33,037 bases of DNA, taken from assembly GCA_002687795.1 (NCBI GenBank), contig NZBG01000012.1, positions 1-33,037 on the forward strand. Direction: 5' to 3'. Source of the stretch: Candidatus Woesearchaeota archaeon (lineage in GTDB: Archaea > Nanobdellota > Nanobdellia > Woesearchaeales > GCA-2687795). A program made the translations under genes and the position numbers. Shown here in pieces: positions 14,763 through 21,958 of the stretch (the first letter of the stretch is position 1; each line of letters opens with the position of its first letter). The notes under the pieces are model-generated. The model had not been told where the DNA came from and made no database searches. It was given only the letters and a program-made list of their open reading frames with translations.

Positions 14763-16070
14763 TTACTTCACACCGCCCTCCTTACTCTCGCGGATTTTCT
14801 CCTTAGCATACTTGATCCATTTAACCAATGGAACCTTGCTGGGGCAAACATAAGAGCAGATACCGCACTCAAAGCATGCAGTGGCATAATACTCCTCCGC
14901 CTGCTTTATCCTCTCCGCTCTCCCAAACCTTGCAATCGTAATAGGCATAAGATTCATAGGGCAATAATCAACGCACTTGCCGCACCTTATGCACTCCCTT
15001 TCCTCAGGCTCTTCAGCGTCTCCAAGAACCAAAACACCAGAACTGCCTTTAATAACAGGAACATTATCAGAACTCTGGGCAATCCCCATCATTGGACCTC
15101 CCATAATGAGCTTCTTAGGGCTTCCCTTATAACCCCCGCACTCCTTAACCAAATCCCTAACCAAAGTGCCTATCTTAACCATAACATTCTTAGGCTCATT
15201 AACATTCCCTGTAACAGTAACAACCCTCTCAATCAAAGGCTTGCCTAAATAAACAGCGTCATAAACAGCCTTTGCAGTGCCAACATTATTAACCACAACC
15301 CCAACATCCATAGGCAGCCCATTCAAAGGCACAACCCTGCCGACAAGCTCCTTGATCAGCATCTTCTCAGCGCCTAAAGGATACTTTGTTTTTAATGAAA
15401 CAACCTTAATATTATTATCACTCCCAACTTCCTTCTTTATGGCTTTTATAGCATCCCTTTTATTATCCTCAACCCCTATAAACCCATTCTTTGCATTAAC
15501 AATCTTCATCAGAACCTTAAGCCCTTTGACAATCTCAGAGCTATACTCAAGCATTAGCCTATGGTCAGCTGTAAGATAAGGCTCGCACTCAGCCCCATTC
15601 AGAATAACAGTATCAATCTTCTTCTCCTTAGGCGGTGAAAGCTTGACATGTGTGGGAAAAGTGGCTCCCCCAAGGCCAACAATGCCAGCCTCTTTAATAA
15701 TGCTCAACAGCTTATCCCTGCCCAGCTTATCTGCGCTCTTATTCTCCTTAAACCCTTCATCCTTACCATTTGATTCAATCACAACACTCAAAACCTTCTT
15801 TCCCATCGGATGCAGCCACTCCTTTACTTCAATAACCCTCCCAGAAACGCTTGAATGCACAGAAGCACTCACAAAACCATCACTCTTGCCTATCTTTTGC
15901 CCTTCTTTTACAGAATCACCCGCTTTAACAACAGGCTGGCACCCCTTTCCAATATGCTGCTGTAAAGGGATAATTACCCTCCTTTGGGCGCTTAAAACCT
16001 CAATCTTACTATTTTCTGTAAGCTCCAGGTGAGGTAAATATATACCTTTATTTAACAAAAAAGATGTCAT
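14763..16070 (-). CDS. rnfC: RnfC-type NADH/ferredoxin electron-transfer subunit
   Basis: The 435 aa match RnfC. Domain order: N-terminal barrel/sandwich hybrid ('HIGKGCQPVVKAGDSVKEGQKIG'), a Complex-I 51-kDa-like Rossmann domain with 'GIVGLGGATFPTHVKL' for FMN/NADH binding, an SLBB-like region ('VTVTGNVNEPKNVMVKIG'), and two 4Fe-4S clusters ('CIRCGKCVDYCP' and 'CFECGICSYVCP') near the C-terminus. In Rnf it oxidises or reduces NADH and passes electrons through the membrane complex. It is first gene of the four-gene operon; a TATA box 26 bp before the ATG (16091-16100) gives a leaderless mRNA and supports the start. Confidence 0.93.
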   Translation of the reverse strand: MTSFLLNKGIYLPHLELTENSKIEVLSAQRRVIIPLQQHIGKGCQPVVKAGDSVKEGQKIGKSDGFVSASVHSSVSGRVIEVKEWLHPMGKKVLSVVIESNGKDEGFKENKSADKLGRDKLLSIIKEAGIVGLGGATFPTHVKLSPPKEKKIDTVILNGAECEPYLTADHRLMLEYSSEIVKGLKVLMKIVNAKNGFIGVEDNKRDAIKAIKKEVGSDNNIKVVSLKTKYPLGAEKMLIKELVGRVVPLNGLPMDVGVVVNNVGTAKAVYDAVYLGKPLIERVVTVTGNVNEPKNVMVKIGTLVRDLVKECGGYKGSPKKLIMGGPMMGIAQSSDNVPVIKGSSGVLVLGDAEEPEERECIRCGKCVDYCPMNLMPITIARFGRAERIKQAEEYYATACFECGICSYVCPSKVPLVKWIKYAKEKIRESKEGGVK

Positions 16071-16090
16071 AAGCTTTTAATTATTCAGCT

Positions 16091-16129
16091 AAATTTAAAA
16101 AAGTTTTTATATTAGAACGTTTATAAAAA
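16091..16129. promoter_or_regulatory. Divergent promoters: rnfC (left) and lipoprotein gene (right)
   Basis: The leftward TATA box TTTTAAATTT (16091-16100) is 26 bp from the rnfC ATG. The rightward TATA box TTTATAAAAA (16120-16129) is about 50 bp before the lipoprotein ATG at 16175, whose leader contains a strong ribosome binding site (AAGGAGG, 16161-16167). The two genes therefore differ: one leaderless, one with a leader. Confidence 0.6.
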
Positions 16130-16174
16130 TAATTAAACTACAATAACCTATAAAATTAAAAAGGAGGCAAAAAA

Positions 16175-17134
16175 ATGGATAAAAAACTATTATCTTTAAC
16201 ATTATTAACAGCATTAATATTGATTGTTGGTTGCGCGGAGGAGGCTCAAGAAACAAGCTCAGCTTCTCCCTTTTTAGGGGGCACTAAAGGCATTGTTGCT
16301 GAATTTCAGGACATGGGCATAAGGAACGAGAGAACAGGCCAGAACGAGATATATGAAGGAGAAACCTTCCCGATTGAGATTCTTGTTTGGAACAAAGGCG
16401 AGGATGATGTTGAACCAAGTAATCTTCTGGTTTCTTTAATGGGAATTAATCTTCCTGATTTTGATAATATAACTGGCGAAAATGATCCAAATGTTGAGGA
16501 AGGTGCTTTATCTAATATCGCAAAAATTGAAAGGATTTCTGAATTTAACCCAGAGGGCGGAGAAATACCCCTTAATTTCATTGAATCTGACGCAGATGGC
16601 GCTAACTATACTATCAATTTAACAGGCTCCAGCTATAATGTTAACCTGTTTGCATCTGTTGTTTATAATTATACAACCTATGTGGCTGTGCCAAAGCTGT
16701 GTTATAACGGCGACCCTGCAAACACTGATATCTGTGTTGTTGATGAAGAAAAGGATGTTTTCTCATCTGCTGCGCCTATCCAGGTGAAAAAGGCAGAGGA
16801 AAAGAGAGCAGGTTCAGGTATTATAGCTGTTGAATTTGATGTAGAAAATGTTGGCAGCGGAAAGGTAACAAAACAGGGAGAAGGCTTTGACAACAGATAT
16901 GATCAGTTCGAATTTAAAATGCCAGACGCTACTGAAGCAGCAAACTGGGCTTGCACATCAGGCGGCAACACTGATTGGGGAAGACTTGACAAGAGCGGTA
17001 AAGCAAAGATCAGATGCAAGAGGAATACGCAGATACAAAAGAATGATGCAGTCTACACAAGAGAGTTTGGCTTAGAGATAAAGTATAAATACAAAGATAT
17101 TATACAGGACTCTGTGAGAATCTTGAAGAGCTAA
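16175..17134 (+). CDS. Secreted lipoprotein with beta-sandwich domains
   Basis: The 319 aa begin with a clear lipoprotein signal: MDKKLLSLTLLTALILIVGC, lipobox-like IVGC followed by acidic AEEAQE. Two beta-rich, CARDB-like domains follow; 'YEGETFPIEILVWNKGEDDVE' and 'GIIAVEFDVENVGSGKV' are typical first strands. A Cys pair (LCYNGD...DICVV) and another (WACTSG...IRCKR) could form disulfides. It is probably anchored outside the cell. AAGGAGG 8 bp upstream fixes the start. Similar proteins with several CARDB-like domains are common in DPANN surface sets, but I do not recognise a specific function. Confidence 0.75.
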   Translation: MDKKLLSLTLLTALILIVGCAEEAQETSSASPFLGGTKGIVAEFQDMGIRNERTGQNEIYEGETFPIEILVWNKGEDDVEPSNLLVSLMGINLPDFDNITGENDPNVEEGALSNIAKIERISEFNPEGGEIPLNFIESDADGANYTINLTGSSYNVNLFASVVYNYTTYVAVPKLCYNGDPANTDICVVDEEKDVFSSAAPIQVKKAEEKRAGSGIIAVEFDVENVGSGKVTKQGEGFDNRYDQFEFKMPDATEAANWACTSGGNTDWGRLDKSGKAKIRCKRNTQIQKNDAVYTREFGLEIKYKYKDIIQDSVRILKS

Positions 17135-17138
17135 GAAC

Positions 17139-17170
17139 TCTTTTTTATTATTTTCTTTTTTTCTATTTCT
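17139..17170 (+). terminator. Oligo-T terminator after the lipoprotein gene
   Basis: CTCTTTTTTATTATTTTCTTTTTTTC directly after the stop is the U-rich run expected for intrinsic archaeal termination on the plus strand. Confidence 0.55.
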
Positions 17171-17209
17171 GATATTGTAAACAATTTCTTGTAGGATATG
17201 TTCTTCGCG

Positions 17210-17387
17210 GATTTGCTCAGCCCTGCTCTCTGAGCAGGGTTCTTTTTTCTCCCCCTCGGAAATCAAGGGGGAGAAAAAATAAGTCTGGCAGGTAAGTTAA
17301 ATTTGCGAAGTCCCAGAGGGACACCAGAAACACGAAGTGTTTCTCAGTGCAAATTTATGGCAACTTACCGCCAGACCTGAGCAAATC
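17210..17387. other. Branched palindromic element of about 178 nt (candidate structured RNA or DNA element)
   Basis: Every helix is perfect Watson-Crick apart from the bulges noted. P1: GATTTGCTCAG 17210-17220 with CTGAGCAAATC 17377-17387 (11 bp). Hairpin H1: CCCTGCTC-tct-GAGCAGGG 17221-17239, directly abutting P1. H2: a 14-bp stem 17243-17256/17266-17279 with a 9-nt loop. P3: GTCTGGC, one bulged A, GGTAAGTT and AAATTTGC (17283-17306) pair with 17349-17376, with a 5-nt bulge ATGGC. P3 encloses GTCCC-aga-GGGAC (17310-17322) and AGAAACAC-gaa-GTGTTTCT (17326-17344). Linkers between arms are 0 or 3 nt, so this folds as a compact four-way junction with a T-shaped arm. It sits between the convergent lipoprotein and rfcS genes and has no ORF. 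I do not recognise it as a known RNA family. The stretch 17171-17209 shows nothing further. Confidence 0.75.
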
Positions 17388-17425
17388 TACAGCACTAACT
17401 AGGCGATATACACCTTAACTTAGAA

Positions 17426-18382
17426 TTATTTTATATTTACCAACACAACCTGGCTTAGCAACGCTTCCAGCTGTATGAACTCATCAGAGCCCTCAGTCAT
17501 CCTGAACTCTGCCTCACCGCACTTATTAATAAGAAGCATCCTTTTCCTGTCATCAATCTCCAGGTTTAAGATTTCTGCCTGAATCTGCTTGATAATATCC
17601 AGGCCGGAAAGCCCATACTCCAGCATAACATTCAGCAGCTTCTCCCTTGCCTGGCTAAACTTATTCTCCAATGCCAGCCTCAACACCTCATTAACCTCTT
17701 TCGGCTTTGCAACAGAAGCTAATGAATATACTATCTCTTCATTAACCTCTTTGCCAAGCGCTGCGCAGCTTTGCATTATATTTTCCAGTCTTCTGCAGTC
17801 GCCGTTGCTAACCTCAAACAATGCCAGCTTTGCTTTCTCATCAATAACAAGGCCTTCTTCTTTTGATATCTTCTCAGTTATAACGGAAATATCCTCTTTC
17901 TTAAGAGGCTTGAACTTAAAAACAGCGCACCTGCTCTGTATAGGATCAACAATCTTGCTGCTCCAGTTGCAGCTTAAAATAAATCTGGTAGTCTTAGTAT
18001 AATTCTCCATTGTTCTCCTTAAAGCCTGCTGAGCCTCCCTTGTCAGTGCATCAGCTTCATCAAGAAATATTATCTTAAAGGGAACATCCCCTATAGCCCT
18101 TGTTCTTGCAAAATCCTTTACTTGGTTTCTTACAGTATCTATCCCTCTTGAATCAGATGCATTAAGCTCAAGAAAATTCTGCCCCCAGCTATCTCCAAAC
18201 AGTTTCTTTGCCACAACTATGGATAAGCTTGACTTGCCAACCCCTGCCGGCCCGGAAAACATCAGATGAGGCATATTCTTCTGCTCAACAAACGCCTTTA
18301 CTTTGCTAACTATATCATCCTGACCCTTAATATCAGAGAAATCATTAGGCCTGTACTTTTCTGTCCAGATAGCGTTTGCCAT
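17426..18382 (-). CDS. rfcS: Replication factor C small subunit
   Basis: The clamp-loader ATPase opens PCNA and loads it on primed DNA together with the large subunit (not in this window). At 318 aa it has the usual archaeal size without intein. Visible: RFC box 'WTEKYRP' at the N-terminus, Walker A 'FSGPAGVGKSS', Walker B 'IIFLDEADAL', sensor 1 'RFILSCN', the SRC arginine-finger motif 'IQSRCAVFKF', and the C-terminal helical collar domain. It has a TATA-like CTTTATTAATACC about 24 bp upstream in the 40-bp gap after the PRC-barrel gene, so it may be transcribed independently of it. Confidence 0.95.
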   Translation of the reverse strand: MANAIWTEKYRPNDFSDIKGQDDIVSKVKAFVEQKNMPHLMFSGPAGVGKSSLSIVVAKKLFGDSWGQNFLELNASDSRGIDTVRNQVKDFARTRAIGDVPFKIIFLDEADALTREAQQALRRTMENYTKTTRFILSCNWSSKIVDPIQSRCAVFKFKPLKKEDISVITEKISKEEGLVIDEKAKLALFEVSNGDCRRLENIMQSCAALGKEVNEEIVYSLASVAKPKEVNEVLRLALENKFSQAREKLLNVMLEYGLSGLDIIKQIQAEILNLEIDDRKRMLLINKCGEAEFRMTEGSDEFIQLEALLSQVVLVNIK

Positions 18383-18422
18383 AGAAAAAGGAAATAAGAA
18401 GGTATTAATAAAGATTTAGTAT

Positions 18423-18686
18423 TTAGATAATATCTTCCTCAGAAACAACCATAAAATCACCGGTAGCCAGGACAGCGCTGAAAGGAATCAGAATCTCCCC
18501 GTCTTTATTCTTCTCAAGCTCTAATTTCTCGGTATAAGATGTTGGGCTGCTCAGCACAATATGGATCAGTTCACCGCTTCTTGTCTCAAAGATAATGTCA
18601 CCAACCTCGCCAAATCTTTTACCGGTCTTGCTTACAACCGTCTTGCCTATAAGCTGTTTTGAGAACTTTTTTTCTTCTTCTGCCAT
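18423..18686 (-). CDS. PRC-barrel domain protein
   Basis: The 87 aa form a single PRC-barrel: 'LIGKTVVSKTGKRFGEVGDIIFETRSG' is the diagnostic first half, with beta strands to 'IPFSAVLATGDFMVVSEEDII'. Stand-alone archaeal PRC-barrel proteins are widespread; some take part in archaeal cell division, others are thought to bind RNA. This copy follows pelA at about 108 bp on the same strand and precedes rfcS by 40 bp. Specific role unknown. Confidence 0.85.
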   Translation of the reverse strand: MAEEEKKFSKQLIGKTVVSKTGKRFGEVGDIIFETRSGELIHIVLSSPTSYTEKLELEKNKDGEILIPFSAVLATGDFMVVSEEDII

Positions 18687-18794
18687 ATTTTCCCCTCTAC
18701 CTGTTTAGTAAAATAAATGGTGGATGCAGATATATATAAATGTTTCTATACCCCATAAGATAAATTAATCTAAATTTGAACATCACCTGACTTT

Positions 18795-19859
18795 TCAGTA
18801 ATTCAGCTTAAACCTCAACACAGCCCCTATGCCACCTAAACCTTCAAGCTTCTTGCCAGCTTCATTATCCCCGCTGATGATAAAAATCTCAGCCTTCATC
18901 TGCTCTGTCAGCTTCATCAGCTCTTCAATTTCACTAAATCTATTCTCCTGCCTGCTCTTTTGTATCAAAGAGTCTGTAACCAATAATTTGGTAACAGCGC
19001 CAGCATTAACAGCCCCTTTAACCTCTTTTAATCCATAAGCCGCCAGATTATCCTTAGAAATCTCCTTAAAAAGCTCCTCAACAAGCCCCATTTCCTTTGC
19101 AATCCTTTCTTTCTTTAGGATATTCCTTATCTCATCCCTTTTTAAGACCTCGTTAACCCCTGAGCTGCCTGTGTTAGAGCAGGTAGCCAAAACAATCTTT
19201 TTCTTTAATTCCTCGTTCTTAGCTGTCTTCATCAGCTCTTCCTTCCAGAACGCAGGAGAAGCAAGCAGTATATGCCTTATCTTATACCTTTTATCATATT
19301 CTTCTATCTTCCTTATAATATCAGAATAAAAAGTATTCTTTACATTGACCCCTTCAACCTTCTTACTAACATCCCCCTTAAGATGAGAAAGCAGCTTATA
19401 GCCCTGCTTCTTAAGCAACCCAAAATCAGCCTCTTCCCTGTCAAAAACGCAGATTAGAATATCCTCCTTCCTTTGCTCCTTTGCCTCTTTCAGCCTATCT
19501 AACTGGAACTTCAGCCAATGCTCTTTAATAACAGTTATCACACTATTCTCTTCTATGTTAAATGTATGGTAAGAGCCTTTCTGGACATCCTCAGGCCCTT
19601 CTATGATTATCCCCGAGACCCTTAAAATATCAGAATACTTATGAAACTCTAACTTCTCCGCTTTTATAGAGATAAAGACATGTTTCTTAGCAACCTTCTG
19701 CGCTCTCTCGCCTTCCTTGCCAAGCTTGATCTTTCTTATTGTTTTCCCCCGGACTATATCCTCAGGCTCTATAACCTGGCTTAGATACCATAAATCATCC
19801 ATGGTTTTTATCTTAACAGTAACCAATCCTTTTTTGGCATTTTGCTTTATTATATCCAT
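18795..19859 (-). CDS. pelA: Pelota (aPelota), mRNA surveillance and ribosome rescue factor
   Basis: The 354 aa resemble release factor aRF1 in domains 2 and 3. Domain 1 is Sm-like: 'GLVTVKIKTMDDLWYLSQVIEPEDIV', typical of Pelota, which lacks the GGQ and NIKS motifs of aRF1. The central domain holds 'DREEADFGLLKKQGYKLLSHLKG'. The C-terminal eL30-like domain includes 'EVKGAVNAGAVTKLLVTDSLI' and ends with 'GIGAVLRFKLNY'. With aEF1A and ABCE1 it dissociates stalled ribosomes. It is leaderless, sharing a palindromic TATA box with the divergent gene at 19913. Confidence 0.95.
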   Translation of the reverse strand: MDIIKQNAKKGLVTVKIKTMDDLWYLSQVIEPEDIVRGKTIRKIKLGKEGERAQKVAKKHVFISIKAEKLEFHKYSDILRVSGIIIEGPEDVQKGSYHTFNIEENSVITVIKEHWLKFQLDRLKEAKEQRKEDILICVFDREEADFGLLKKQGYKLLSHLKGDVSKKVEGVNVKNTFYSDIIRKIEEYDKRYKIRHILLASPAFWKEELMKTAKNEELKKKIVLATCSNTGSSGVNEVLKRDEIRNILKKERIAKEMGLVEELFKEISKDNLAAYGLKEVKGAVNAGAVTKLLVTDSLIQKSRQENRFSEIEELMKLTEQMKAEIFIISGDNEAGKKLEGLGGIGAVLRFKLNY

Positions 19860-19881
19860 TATCTTCTAATAAAACAAAAGC

Positions 19882-19893
19882 TTTATATATAAA
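19882..19893. promoter_or_regulatory. Single palindromic TATA box serving divergent leaderless genes
   Basis: TTTATATATAAA is a perfect 12-bp palindrome in the 53-bp gap between pelA and the 19913 gene. Its centre is about 28 bp from the pelA ATG and about 26 bp from the rightward ATG, the expected leaderless distance in both directions. No second suitably placed TATA box is visible for either gene. Confidence 0.6.
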
Positions 19894-19912
19894 ATTATTT
19901 ATAGTATAGGCA

Positions 19913-21112
19913 ATGTTTAACAGAAAAAAGGGCCAGACGAGTCCTGGCGGGCAAGCCGCGTCACTTATAGGACTTATATTGCTATTGATTGTTTTCTATA
20001 TAGTGTTTCTTCCGCCATCTGAGAGAGAGGCTTTGTTGGACGGTGATGGTGATGAAGATGATGGAGATGATGACAATGGGGAAAATATCAATGAAACCCT
20101 GCTCTCGGAAGCTGTTGGCACATTATCTTATCTTGGGAAAGATAAGGTTGAAAAAACCATCCCGAACATCTACCTGTCTGAAGCCACAAACGCTAAAGAA
20201 ATTGAAAAATTTAACCCTTTTTATATAAAAAACAGCTGGTTCGACAAGAAATCCAAGACCCTAAGTTTTAATATAGACAATCTTGAAAACACTGATAATT
20301 TTATACTATCTTTTAAGGCAAGGACACATAAAGGAATCCTCACAATAAAACTAAACGAGAGGGTAATATACGAATATAGCGTTAACAAGCTTGACGTTGG
20401 GCCTATTAAGCTTAAGAAGGACTTGTTAAAAGAAAATGATAACGTTCTTGAATTCTCTGTTTCCGGCATAGGCGCAAAGTTCTGGAAAACAAATGAATAC
20501 AGCATAGAGGATACAAGAATTTTTGCTGATATAACAGACCTCAGCAGGCAAAAGAGCCAGAACATATTCATCCTCACAAGCGGGGAGTACCAAAACATAA
20601 ACAAGGCGAAAATAAGAATGATTCCTTACTGCTCCGGGCAGGAAAGCGTTGGCGTACTGAACATCTGGATAAACAACCATGACATTTACTCATCCTTGCC
20701 TGTATGCGATGACCCTATTGTACAGGAAATCCCTATTGACATAATAAACATAGGAGAAAATAATATAGTCTTCAAGTCAGATGACGGCTCTTATTCTGTT
20801 GAGCAAGTAAGATTAACATTTGACCTGAAAGAAACAAAATCTGTGACATACTTCTTTGAGCTGGAACAAGAAGACTATGATGACATCACTAATGAAGACA
20901 AGAGCGCTTACTTAAAGCTGGAATTTGTTGATGATGATGAGCCAAAGGAAGCGGAGATAAGCGTTAACGGCCATAAAGTAATGGTAGACCAGACAAAGCC
21001 GGAATATTCAAGGAGAATAGACCACTGGGTAAAGGCCGAGAACAACTATGTTATAATCAAGCCAAAGACGTTGCTGAAGATTGTCAGCATGGATATTTAT
21101 CTTGAGGATTAG
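19913..21112 (+). CDS. Membrane-anchored surface protein with acidic linker and beta-sandwich domains
   Basis: The 399 aa start MFNRKKGQTSPGGQAASLIG, followed by one hydrophobic helix (LILLLIVFYIVFLPP) and an Asp-rich low-complexity linker (DGDGDEDDGDDDNG). The ectodomain is beta-rich and appears to hold two or three jelly-roll-like units; 'FYIKNSWFDKKSKTLSFNID' and 'NIWINNHDIYSS' are visible strand-rich parts. The KKGQ-S-GQAA start resembles archaeal class III (pilin-like) signal sequences, but the helix is followed by a linker, so a simple anchor is as likely. I recognise it only as a conserved type in small-genome archaea, with no known function. The stop codon is TAG. Confidence 0.65.
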   Translation: MFNRKKGQTSPGGQAASLIGLILLLIVFYIVFLPPSEREALLDGDGDEDDGDDDNGENINETLLSEAVGTLSYLGKDKVEKTIPNIYLSEATNAKEIEKFNPFYIKNSWFDKKSKTLSFNIDNLENTDNFILSFKARTHKGILTIKLNERVIYEYSVNKLDVGPIKLKKDLLKENDNVLEFSVSGIGAKFWKTNEYSIEDTRIFADITDLSRQKSQNIFILTSGEYQNINKAKIRMIPYCSGQESVGVLNIWINNHDIYSSLPVCDDPIVQEIPIDIINIGENNIVFKSDDGSYSVEQVRLTFDLKETKSVTYFFELEQEDYDDITNEDKSAYLKLEFVDDDEPKEAEISVNGHKVMVDQTKPEYSRRIDHWVKAENNYVIIKPKTLLKIVSMDIYLED

Positions 21113-21181
21113 AATAATTAAACTATGTGTTAACTAATTTCTGTAAGGCGAAAAAAAGTTTTTCAAACTTATTTAGTAATG

Positions 21182-21862
21182 TTATTCAACCACAGTCCCC
21201 TTAAACTCCTTATTCTCTAGAAAACCCTTAAAATTCTCCAGCTCAGTGCCTTTCATAATAATAACCTTAATCCCCAGCTTCTCAGCTTTCTCAGAGGCAA
21301 CAGGATCAAAAGGCAGGTTCATTCCCGCTTTCCATTTATTACCCACAACTCTTCTGAAGTCTTTCCAGGAAATATTTTCCAAAGGCTTTGCATCCTTATA
21401 TTTCTTAGGGTCCTTATCATACACATATTCCACATTAGAAAGATTGATAACAGCACTGGCATTAAGGCTATCTGCAAACAAAACAGCATCTTTATCTGTT
21501 GAGCAGCCAGGCAGCCAGCCTGCGCAGACGATTATCTTCTTATCTGTATTAACTTTCTTAGAATAATCAATAATCACCTTTTCATAAGCCTGCTCAGAAA
21601 ATATTGCCCTCACAAGCTCAGCATTTAATCTTGTTGCCATGATGCCTATCCAGTCATAATCAGTATCCTTGACCTTAGCTATCTTAGCGGCATACTCATA
21701 ATACCTCCTGCATACCCTGCCCCCGCCGCATACAATAACAGCTCTGTTCCCATCCTTAACAAAATCAAGGATTATCTTTCTAAAACCCTTCAGGAAACTG
21801 ACATCAACCTCATCAGGCGCGATTATTGAGCCTCCAAGCGATATTATAACAGTTTTTGCCAT
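21182..21862 (-). CDS. pyrH: UMP kinase (archaeal type)
   Basis: The enzyme phosphorylates UMP to UDP with ATP. At 226 aa it belongs to the amino-acid-kinase fold of archaeal UMP kinases. Visible: 'VIISLGGSIIAPDEVD' (phosphate-binding glycines), 'AVIVCGGGRVCRRYYEYA' (GGG loop), 'WIGIMATRLNAELV', and 'KWKAGMNLPFDPVASEKAEKLGIKVIIMKG' near the C-terminus. It is leaderless, with TATA CTTTATAAAAAG (21882-21893) centred 26 bp upstream. It is divergent to CTP synthase, so two steps of pyrimidine nucleotide synthesis share one intergenic region. Confidence 0.93.
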   Translation of the reverse strand: MAKTVIISLGGSIIAPDEVDVSFLKGFRKIILDFVKDGNRAVIVCGGGRVCRRYYEYAAKIAKVKDTDYDWIGIMATRLNAELVRAIFSEQAYEKVIIDYSKKVNTDKKIIVCAGWLPGCSTDKDAVLFADSLNASAVINLSNVEYVYDKDPKKYKDAKPLENISWKDFRRVVGNKWKAGMNLPFDPVASEKAEKLGIKVIIMKGTELENFKGFLENKEFKGTVVE

Positions 21863-21881
21863 AACAAACCTAAGACAGAAT

Positions 21882-21937
21882 CTTTATAAAAAGCTTTCTA
21901 AAACAAATAGACTAAAACAAATGAAAAAATTTTTAAA
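21882..21937. promoter_or_regulatory. Divergent pyrH/pyrG promoters
   Basis: Leftward TATA box at 21882-21893 (26 bp from the pyrH ATG) and rightward TTTTTAAA at 21930-21937 (25 bp from the pyrG ATG at 21959). Both genes appear leaderless. No palindromic operator was found between them. Confidence 0.6.
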
Positions 21938-21958
21938 CAGCGCTTGATTGCTCTTTTT

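Noticed and set aside
15277-16032. Plus-strand ORFs opposite rnfC
   Set aside because: Ser/Thr/Leu-rich antisense shadows; rnfC has full cofactor motifs on the minus strand.
17210-17387. CRISPR array or rRNA fragment as explanation of the repeats
   Set aside because: No regularly spaced direct repeats with unique spacers and no rRNA-like sequence; the structure is nested inverted repeats.
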